NCBI RefSeq assembly: GCF_016757755.1
Contig: NZ_CP068437.1
Span: 1,488,001-1,552,000, forward strand
Direction: 5' to 3'
DNA: 64,000 nt
Source: Shewanella sp. KX20019
GTDB taxonomy: Bacteria > Pseudomonadota > Gammaproteobacteria > Enterobacterales > Shewanellaceae
In this document: positions 1 to 6,727 of the stretch, one piece after another
Layout: each line of letters starts with the position of its first letter
Position numbering within the stretch: the stretch's first letter is position 1
Made by a program: the position numbers and the translations under genes
The notes under the pieces: generated by a model
The model's input: the letters and a program-made list of their open reading frames with translations, nothing else
Databases searched by the model: none
Told to the model about the DNA's origin: nothing

Positions 1-1463
1 CGGGTTGGATGGCAGCAAATTTAATGTCTCATCAATGGGCTAAGTTCAATTGCACTATAACGTTAATTGAGTCACAGGCCATTGGTAGCGTTGGTGTTGG
101 CGAAGGCACCACGCCTTTTTTTCAAGGTTTTTTTGACCGATTAGGTATTCAAGAGTCTGAGTGGATGCAAGCGGCTAATGCAACGTATAAGTGTGGTATT
201 CGCTTTCCTGATTGGGTTTCAAACGTTAATAAAACCAGTTATTTCCATCCTTTCTACTCACATATTGATACTCCTCAAGTGCCACTATTTTTTGCAAATG
301 CCAACTTTCGCCGCGAGGGGATGGAGGTAGATGCACATCCCGATGATTTCTTTGTCACTGCTAAACTGGCTGATCAGTGCCGCTCTCCTATTGCCAAATC
401 AGATAGCCTGCAACGCTTAGATTATGGATACCACTTTGATGCGGGACTATTAGGCGAGTTTCTCAAGAAGAAAGGGATACAAAGGGGGGTGAGACATATC
501 GATGATAAAGTCTCAGACGTCCGCTTAGATGCCAATGGAGACATTAGCAGTGTCATTGCGGTTAATGCGGGAGAATTGACCGCAGACCTCTTTGTCGATT
601 GCTCAGGGTTTAAAGGGTTACTAATCCAGCAAGCCTTAGGTGAGGAGATGGTCAGCTATCAATCGCAGCTATTTAATAATAGTGCGGTGGCGATCCCAAC
701 GGCAATCGATTGTTCTAAGGGGCTTCCCTCTGAAACGGTTTCAAAAGCACTTAGCAATGGTTGGGTGTGGCATATACCTTTAGCAAACCGATTTGGTAAT
801 GGCTATGTATATAGTGCGGATTATCTTTCGCCCGAAGAAGCGGAGCTGGAGTTAAGGCAACATTTAGGTAGCAAAGCTGACGGAGTTAAGGCGCTGCACC
901 TAAATTGGACACCTGGGCGAATCACTCACCATTGGAAGAATAACTGCATCGCGATTGGACTGTCTCAGGGATTTCTAGAGCCTCTTGAAGCACCGATGTT
1001 GAACATTATTCAAAGAAGCATTGAGAACTTTGTTGAACTGTATGAGAAATCAGGTTTTACACGGGAGTATCAACAGGAATTTAATCAGGATATTAATTCG
1101 CTTATTGATGGAACAAGGGATTATTTACAAGCGCATTATAAACTTAATAGCCGTGAAGATTCGCAGTATTGGAAAGATTGTAGAAGTAATATAAATCAAT
1201 CTAAAGAACTTAAGGCTATCTTGGATGGTTGGCTTAGTAACACTAATTTTGACCAAGTATTACGAGATAACATACATAATCAAGTTTACTTTAAAACATC
1301 TTGGTATTGCATATTAGCGGGTATGGACCATTTTGAAGAGGTCAACAAACCCGCTGTTAGGGCGGCTAAGCGTAATCACCACAGGGCTAAAGAAGCATCT
1401 CTAGCGAAGGCTGAGAGATTTGTTGAGCACAAAGAACAATTGAAGATTATCTATAACTGCTAA
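1..1463 (+). CDS. Tryptophan halogenase family protein (5' end outside window)
   Basis: Flavin-dependent halogenase-like protein (PrnA/RebH superfamily), about 486 residues visible. The reading frame is open from base 3 and begins inside the FAD-binding Rossmann loop (GWMAAN), so only a short N-terminal piece lies upstream of the window; the first ATG at base 9 is internal. Visible family landmarks are the ATYK segment that carries the catalytic lysine of PrnA-type enzymes, the W-x-W-x-I-P signature (GWVWHIPL), and the late GLSQGFLEPLEA segment of the flavin domain. It is convergent with a paralogue at 1545-3062. Such genes recur in marine bacteria beside SapC and TonB receptor genes near sugar-use loci. 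The substrate is unknown, and halogenation of free tryptophan should not be assumed. Confidence 0.85.
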   Translation, partial: GWMAANLMSHQWAKFNCTITLIESQAIGSVGVGEGTTPFFQGFFDRLGIQESEWMQAANATYKCGIRFPDWVSNVNKTSYFHPFYSHIDTPQVPLFFANANFRREGMEVDAHPDDFFVTAKLADQCRSPIAKSDSLQRLDYGYHFDAGLLGEFLKKKGIQRGVRHIDDKVSDVRLDANGDISSVIAVNAGELTADLFVDCSGFKGLLIQQALGEEMVSYQSQLFNNSAVAIPTAIDCSKGLPSETVSKALSNGWVWHIPLANRFGNGYVYSADYLSPEEAELELRQHLGSKADGVKALHLNWTPGRITHHWKNNCIAIGLSQGFLEPLEAPMLNIIQRSIENFVELYEKSGFTREYQQEFNQDINSLIDGTRDYLQAHYKLNSREDSQYWKDCRSNINQSKELKAILDGWLSNTNFDQVLRDNIHNQVYFKTSWYCILAGMDHFEEVNKPAVRAAKRNHHRAKEASLAKAERFVEHKEQLKIIYNC

Positions 1464-1531
1464 CTTATAAGCTCTGTGCTTATTACACTGAGCTTATAAA
1501 GCAAGCACACTGGTTGGCTACCATTGTGCTT
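1463..1531. terminator. Tandem stem-loops between convergent halogenase genes
   Basis: Two inverted repeats fill the convergent gap. The first pairs CTTATAAGCTC with GAGCTTATAAAG (about 1463-1500). The second pairs AAGCACA with TGTGCTT around a GGT/ACC inner stem (1503-1531), followed by a modest T-rich stretch. The position suggests bidirectional termination. Confidence 0.55.
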
Positions 1532-1544
1532 GTTTATTGTAGAT

Positions 1545-3062
1545 TCACCTTTGATAAACCTTATCTAGTTGCGCCTTATGGTTTAAAAAGTATTCATTGG
1601 CTATCTTGTGGCAATACTCTTTTGCTTTCAATGCGGGCACCGATTGAGGATCTTTGATTACATTGGAGGGGAAGCGTCCCATTCCTGAAAAAATGCAATA
1701 CCAAGAGGGGCGCAGATATACCAGAGCATCTTGTTGTTGCTTAAGCGCCTGTTCGAAATCAGCGCCGCTATCCCAAGTTGCAATCAAGTTCGCTAATGAG
1801 TCAGGTGTTATTGCATCTTCTCGACAAGCTTGCCAGTAACGGCTGTCATTGCGAGTATTTAGCTTATAGTGAGCAACCACATAGTCTCTGACACCATCGA
1901 AGGTTCTGTTTAAGTCTTTGTTGTAAGCTATTTGAGTAGACTCAATAGACTTTGACTCGTCATCAAAACTGCTAATAAAACGCTCGATTGTAAATTGTAT
2001 TAGCATTAAAGCGGTGGCTTCTAGTGGTTCGATAAACCCCTGTGACAGCCCGACGGCTAAACAGTTTTTGTGCCAGTGTTCGTTTAGGCGTCCAACACGC
2101 ATTTTTAAGTGCCGGGCTTCGATATCAGTATCTAATAACCCCAGCTGAGCACGCAGTTCAGTTTCAGCATTATCGGGGCTGATAAAGTCAGAACTGAATA
2201 CATAGCCATTGCCCCACCGAGAGGTTAACGGAATCTTCCATGACCAGCCATTACTCAATGCCCTTGAAACTGTTTGGGCAGGAATATCTGCAGCCAAGTC
2301 TAATGGTGTAGGCATAGCGACTGCTGCATCATTAAAAAGTGACTCTTTGTAACTGTTGAATTTGAGTCCTAAGGTTTTATTAACAAGTAGCCCAGCAAAA
2401 CCGCTGCAGTCGATAAAAAAGTCAGCACTACGGGACTGTTGAGATTCAATATTTACAGATGTTATATGGCCACTAACTGACGTATCTACACTTTCGACGT
2501 TACCAATGACATGCGTAAGTCCAAGCTTAAGAGCACGTGCCTTTAAAAAGCGGCCTAACTTCGCAGAGTCAAAGTGATAGCCGTAATCGACATCAAATGG
2601 CAGGGCTATTTTAGGTACTGGAGACCTATTTAAGGCAATCAGCTGTGATGATACAAAGTAATGATCAGGTAGGGCGTCAACCTCCTTTCCTCTTCGCCGT
2701 AAGCCACTATTATGGAAAAACAGCTCTGCAGGCTTTAGATCTAATTCTGAAAAAAAGGGGTGGAAATAGCTTTCGTATCCAATTTTGGTTGACCAGTCAG
2801 GAAAGCTGATGCCTGCTTTATAGGTCGCATCACAAGCTGGCATCCATTCTGATTCAGTAATCCCTAGGCGAGTAAAATATTGTTTTAGATAGGGTGTGGA
2901 GCCTTCACCAACACCAATTATGCCAATATCTTCGGATTCAATGAGAGTGATGTTAACGGTATCTCCCCATGAAGTTAGTAAGCTGTTTGCTGCCATCCAG
3001 CCTGCTGTTCCGCCACCGATAATGACGATGCTTCTTGGTTTCTTTTTCACAAACACTCCCAT
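1545..3062 (-). CDS. Tryptophan halogenase family protein
   Basis: Full-length flavin-dependent halogenase-like protein, 505 aa. It has an N-terminal FAD-binding motif (IIGGGTAGWMAAN, about residues 14-26), the PrnA-type catalytic lysine at K82 (ATYK), and W-x-W-x-I-P at 273-278. It is clearly paralogous to the gene ending at 1463. The ATG at 3062 gives the longest form. A GTG at 3050 has the better-placed ribosome site (GGGAG, about 5 bases ahead) and would give a protein starting MKKKPRS. It lies 43 bp downstream of the SapC gene on the same strand, so the two are probably co-transcribed from the region near the NagR-type operator at 3930. The true substrate is unknown; a role linked to chitin-derived compounds is inference from location. 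Confidence 0.88.
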   Translation of the reverse strand: MGVFVKKKPRSIVIIGGGTAGWMAANSLLTSWGDTVNITLIESEDIGIIGVGEGSTPYLKQYFTRLGITESEWMPACDATYKAGISFPDWSTKIGYESYFHPFFSELDLKPAELFFHNSGLRRRGKEVDALPDHYFVSSQLIALNRSPVPKIALPFDVDYGYHFDSAKLGRFLKARALKLGLTHVIGNVESVDTSVSGHITSVNIESQQSRSADFFIDCSGFAGLLVNKTLGLKFNSYKESLFNDAAVAMPTPLDLAADIPAQTVSRALSNGWSWKIPLTSRWGNGYVFSSDFISPDNAETELRAQLGLLDTDIEARHLKMRVGRLNEHWHKNCLAVGLSQGFIEPLEATALMLIQFTIERFISSFDDESKSIESTQIAYNKDLNRTFDGVRDYVVAHYKLNTRNDSRYWQACREDAITPDSLANLIATWDSGADFEQALKQQQDALVYLRPSWYCIFSGMGRFPSNVIKDPQSVPALKAKEYCHKIANEYFLNHKAQLDKVYQR

Positions 3063-3105
3063 CGCAAACAGTCTAAAAATACGCTGAAATAGATACCCTA
3101 TCTTG

Positions 3106-3792
3106 TTACTTCATTAGTAAATCAACCTGCCCCAAAGAGGAAAGGTGAGCGTAGATAGGACCATAAACCCCTTGCTTAGCAAACATTAACAACTTGTCAT
3201 CAGCGAGGTTTTTAAGGCGTTCTTCATCAACGGTATAGATACCTTGAATTTTATGATCTTTGCCGTCAGTGCCTTTAATGGTTAGTACTTTTTGCTGTAA
3301 AAGCTCATTGTCAGTTAACTGTTTGATAAAATGTGCTGTTATATGATGACATTCAGCCAATTTACCCATGAAAGAGACCTGTTGCTTTAGATAATCCGTC
3401 TGTTCGCCATTATCATCGAATAGACGGTGGCCTTCAGTGGTATTTACAAGGGATGAATTGCTATTAAAACCGATCATTACGCTTTGCTGTTCATTTTCTC
3501 TAGCAATAAAAGGTTGCCCTCTTAAAACCATTGGGACATAACGAGCAGTCCACTGGCCTTTATTTACAAATTGGTTTGCCTCCGGCTTTAGTGCAAACAA
3601 AGCGACCGCTTTAAAAACGCCTGAGTTGGGATCCTTGGTGAAAATAATGGGAAAAGAAGCTGCAGCCGGCATAAATTCTTGCACCATCAATGGAGCCATA
3701 TGCTCCTTGCTAAACTCTTCAAAGTTTTGAACGTCTTTTATACGAACGTTTTTATGTTCTTTATTATTCAAAGCGACGTATTTAGCTTCCAT
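3106..3792 (-). CDS. SapC family protein
   Basis: 228-aa protein of the SapC family (Pfam PF07277), named after a Campylobacter S-layer locus protein. The N-terminal third has the typical hydrophobic PLMVQEFMPAAASFPIIFT segment (about residues 34-52) followed by the ALFAL region. The start has a clear AAGGAA ribosome site about 7 bases ahead. No signal peptide or membrane segment is evident. The biochemical role is not established; in marine Gammaproteobacteria and Caulobacter-type bacteria it repeatedly accompanies tryptophan-halogenase-like and TonB-receptor genes. Here it heads a minus-strand unit with the halogenase at 1545-3062, and a palindromic NagR-type operator lies about 140 bp upstream. 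Confidence 0.82.
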   Translation of the reverse strand: MEAKYVALNNKEHKNVRIKDVQNFEEFSKEHMAPLMVQEFMPAAASFPIIFTKDPNSGVFKAVALFALKPEANQFVNKGQWTARYVPMVLRGQPFIARENEQQSVMIGFNSNSSLVNTTEGHRLFDDNGEQTDYLKQQVSFMGKLAECHHITAHFIKQLTDNELLQQKVLTIKGTDGKDHKIQGIYTVDEERLKNLADDKLLMFAKQGVYGPIYAHLSSLGQVDLLMK

Positions 3793-3929
3793 TTCTAATT
3801 CCTTAATTTTGATGATATTTTTTATTTTCTATGCTGGGTGAGGCCGATTTAAAACGGCTTGTAAAAAACACTTCGCAAATTAGTTACCATCTGAAACATT
3901 ATTTAGATGTGTCCAAGATGTTACTCATT

Positions 3930-3947
3930 TTGGACAGCGTTGTCATT
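3930..3947. promoter_or_regulatory. NagR-type operator (SapC/halogenase side)
   Basis: Palindromic site TTGGACAGCGTTGTCATT with a central C-G step, as is usual for LacI-family repressors. The right half matches the other three sites in the window exactly or nearly so; the left half departs at its outer three bases. It lies about 140 bp upstream of the SapC start. Assignment to NagR rests on recollection of the Shewanella GlcNAc regulon plus the matching sites at nagK and nagP. Confidence 0.6.
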
Positions 3948-4084
3948 ACTTTAAACTGCCAGTCTTGTCGTAAAAGCTGCTAGGCATAAGGAGGATCGTT
4001 TTTTACCATTTTATATCTTCGATACGGATAAAAATAATTGTCATAAAAATGTAGATATCTTGTTCCCTCTTGTGTATGTTTGTG

Positions 4085-4102
4085 AATGACAGCGTTGTCA
4101 TC
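4085..4102. promoter_or_regulatory. NagR-type operator (binding protein/MCP/hex side)
   Basis: Near-perfect palindrome AATGACAGCGTTGTCATC centred on a C-G step. It lies about 260 bp upstream of the solute-binding protein gene and 155 bp from the partner site at 3930, so looping between the two divergent promoters is possible. Confidence 0.68.
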
Positions 4103-4359
4103 TGCTTGTGTGACCGTTGTTTGTAAGGTCTGCATGGATAGGATGAGGTCTCCTAATTCGTGTTTTTTTAACAAACAAATTGTGTTTGTTATTCCTATAG
4201 TCTCTCCCCAGAAACTAGTGTAGGCCGAGTGCTTGATAAGTACTCGGCCATTTTTTTCTACAGGGACTCGACCTGTTTTAATCATTAGATAATAAAAAAT
4301 AGCTCTAACCTAACGTCGGCTATCGTAGCCATGATTAGGCCATCAATGGAGTGGCTAAT

Positions 4360-5214
4360 ATGAACAAAACAGCTGTTATGTTAATACTGCTAACGAGTGC
4401 AATGCTTATGATTAGCAAAGCGTCTGCGCGTGCAGTGGTAACAACCATTCCTCAAGGCTGGCAATTAACACTAATGGAAACCGCGTTAAAGCGAATTGAT
4501 AGCCAGTATCACTCCAAGACTATAACTACCGAAATGAATCAAAAGCGTAAAGTAGAGGAGTCACTGGCGGGTAATGTTGATGTGTTTTGGAGCATGACTT
4601 CCGCTGAGCTTGAAGAGCAAGTCTTGCCTATTCGGATCCCTATCTTTAAAGGTTTACTTGGTAATCGACTGCTCATTATTCGTAAGCAGTCCCAAATGGA
4701 TTTCAATCGTGTCAGTAATCAAGTGGACTTTGAACGATTCACAGCAGGTCAAAACCATTATTGGCCCGATGCGGATATCATTCGCTCTGCAGGTCTTCCT
4801 ATTGTCACTACCTATAAATATAAAAACTTGTACCCGATGCTTGAAGGTGGACGCTTCGACTATTTAGCTCTTGGGGCGCAAGAGATTTGGGGGGAATTAG
4901 ACAAACACCCAGATCCTAGCTTAAAAGTGGATGAGCGCGTGTTACTACAGTATCGCTCACCGGCCTATTTTTTTGTTTCTCCACAGCAACCACAACTGGC
5001 GAGAGATCTATTAAAGGGGTTAGAACTAATGGTTAGAGATGGCAGTTTTGACAGGTTGTTTAAGCAGCACCTTAAGATAGATGAGCTTTATGCTAAAGCT
5101 CATTTTGAGCAACGGGCCATTATTCGTTTGCAAACACCAGGGTTAAGCTCACTAACTCCAATCTCTCGGTCGGAACTTTGGTTAGATCTATTTAGTATCG
5201 AAGGAGCCTTGTAA
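4360..5214 (+). CDS. Periplasmic solute-binding protein (sensory type)
   Basis: 284-aa secreted protein with a signal peptide (MNKTAVMLILLTSAMLMISK, cleavage after the ASA at about residues 24-26) and the overall look of a small extracellular solute-binding domain of the amino-acid/polar-compound type. ATG 4360 is preferred over GTG 4351 because TGGAG lies 7 bases ahead. Its stop overlaps the start of the chemoreceptor gene (TAATG), implying translational coupling, and no transporter permease or ATPase gene is nearby. The likely role is to capture a ligand and present it to the chemoreceptor rather than to drive uptake. The ligand is not determined; a chitin-derived sugar is suggested by the operator upstream and by hex downstream. 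Confidence 0.72.
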   Translation: MNKTAVMLILLTSAMLMISKASARAVVTTIPQGWQLTLMETALKRIDSQYHSKTITTEMNQKRKVEESLAGNVDVFWSMTSAELEEQVLPIRIPIFKGLLGNRLLIIRKQSQMDFNRVSNQVDFERFTAGQNHYWPDADIIRSAGLPIVTTYKYKNLYPMLEGGRFDYLALGAQEIWGELDKHPDPSLKVDERVLLQYRSPAYFFVSPQQPQLARDLLKGLELMVRDGSFDRLFKQHLKIDELYAKAHFEQRAIIRLQTPGLSSLTPISRSELWLDLFSIEGAL

Positions 5215-6701
5215 TGATATCTTTGTCGACCCGAGTATTAATCGGTTTAGCTTCGGCGTTATTTATCGTGGTGACGATTCTCTTTAGCAGTGCATATTTG
5301 CTTGAGAAATCTAAGCTTGAGCAGCAATTTGTCGATTACCAATTAAACACCTTGGCAAATCTCGAAGTGACCCTAGCACAACCAATATTTAACTACGATT
5401 TTGAACAAATCAGTGCGGCTCTTTCTACATCGCTTAAATCCAGCAAAATTTACGCTATCTCAGTCCTTGATCACCGCGGAAAAACGATGGCTGAGACTAG
5501 GCAGACATTTATCGTCGATACGAGTGAGCTTTTAGATCACAGTATTAAATTTACCGATAACGGCAAAGCGACAGGCCAGTTATCGATTGAGTTTTCCGCT
5601 GTACCTATCCATACGGCAATGAATGAATTAATGACGACCTACATTGCTATGGCGCTACTCATTCTAGTGTTCAGTGTCGTGGCGATATTTTATATTTTGC
5701 GAGTGCTAGTGATTGTACCCTTAGCGCACGTTGTTGAGGCAATGAATGATATTGCGACTGGTGATGGTGACTTAAGCCGTAAACTTCCTGTACAGAGCCA
5801 AGACGAGATTGGTCGGTTAGCTTTAGCCTTTAATCAATTCATAGCGCAGATCCATGGCACCATTACTAAAGTGAGTGAAACCTCTGAGCAGATTTTAGCC
5901 GACGCCACTGCATTAGATACGCTGTCAAACACCAATAATCAGCGAGTACAGTCGCAATTGGTCGATGCTGAAGCTGCAGTAACGGCTATTACCCAGTTAA
6001 GCGGCAGTGCTTTTGAGGTGGCAAATAGCGCCAAGTCAACGGCTGATGAAGCTTCTAGAGCTGATCAAGAGGTCGAGCACAGCCAAGCTCAGTTTGATGC
6101 TGGGTTAGCACTTACTGACCGCCTAGCCAACGAGTTAACGCTATCTGCGTCATCGGTCGAGCAGTTACAGCAAGAGACTCAGAAAATTGATGAAGTGGTA
6201 GTCGTGATCAACGCTATTGCCGAGCAGACTAATTTACTGGCTCTTAATGCTGCTATTGAAGCTGCAAGGGCTGGCGAGCAGGGAAGGGGGTTTGCGGTTG
6301 TTGCTGATGAAGTGAGAACGTTAGCAAGCCGCACTCAGCAGGCGACTGGAGAGATCCAGAAGATGATCCAATTGGTACAACATCGTGTTAAAGAGACTGT
6401 GACTGTGATGCAGTCTAGTCAGAGCTTATCTAGCGATGCGTTAACTCATTCTAAAGAGATAAAACTTTTACTAGGTAAGGTAACGGAAATTGTATCTAAT
6501 ATCAGCAATATGAATTTGGACGTTGCCAGTTCAGCTAAAGAACAAACTGAGGTAACCGCAGGGATCTCAAGAAGCTTAGATGAGCTTGTTGCTGTATCAG
6601 GCTCAGCTTCAATAGACAGTGAAAAACTTGCAAAATCAAGTGATCGTTTATTTCACCAGGGGGAGAAATTACGCGACTTGGTTAAATCGTTCCACCTATA
6701 A
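5214..6701 (+). CDS. Methyl-accepting chemotaxis protein
   Basis: 495-aa chemoreceptor. The first membrane segment is at about residues 8-30, the periplasmic part at about 31-141 (only about 110 aa), the second membrane segment at 142-164, HAMP at about 165-217, and then a long helical signalling domain. The conserved hairpin tip runs from about 335 to 370 (AIAEQTNLLALNAAIEAARA, then GEQGRGFAVVADEVR). Start and stop are clear, and the gene overlaps the preceding binding-protein gene by one base. hex follows within 30 bp, so sensing and chitobiose cleavage look co-expressed. In S. oneidensis an MCP is known in the Nag cluster, which fits this placement. The short sensor domain agrees with ligand recognition through the coupled binding protein. 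Confidence 0.9.
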   Translation: MISLSTRVLIGLASALFIVVTILFSSAYLLEKSKLEQQFVDYQLNTLANLEVTLAQPIFNYDFEQISAALSTSLKSSKIYAISVLDHRGKTMAETRQTFIVDTSELLDHSIKFTDNGKATGQLSIEFSAVPIHTAMNELMTTYIAMALLILVFSVVAIFYILRVLVIVPLAHVVEAMNDIATGDGDLSRKLPVQSQDEIGRLALAFNQFIAQIHGTITKVSETSEQILADATALDTLSNTNNQRVQSQLVDAEAAVTAITQLSGSAFEVANSAKSTADEASRADQEVEHSQAQFDAGLALTDRLANELTLSASSVEQLQQETQKIDEVVVVINAIAEQTNLLALNAAIEAARAGEQGRGFAVVADEVRTLASRTQQATGEIQKMIQLVQHRVKETVTVMQSSQSLSSDALTHSKEIKLLLGKVTEIVSNISNMNLDVASSAKEQTEVTAGISRSLDELVAVSGSASIDSEKLAKSSDRLFHQGEKLRDLVKSFHL

Positions 6702-6727
6702 AAAAGAATATGGAAATGAGGCTAGTA

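Larger units (their letters stand above)
3793..4359. other. Divergent regulatory region with two NagR-type operators
   Basis: 567 bp between the minus-strand SapC unit and the plus-strand binding protein/chemoreceptor/hex unit. It holds two palindromic operator-like sites (3930-3947 and 4085-4102). A 101-codon minus-strand open frame (3980-4285) also lies here, but it has no ribosome site and is crossed by the second operator, so I treat it as probably non-coding. A small real gene cannot be excluded. Confidence 0.6.

Noticed and set aside
1654..1839. Short plus-strand frames overlapping the minus-strand halogenase
   Set aside because: Shadow frames of a well-supported gene with no ribosome site or family match. 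The same reasoning applies to the many other antisense frames in the window.
3980..4285. 101-codon open frame on the minus strand
   Set aside because: No ribosome site before its start, no family resemblance, and a palindromic operator lies inside it. More likely regulatory DNA; kept as a mention only.
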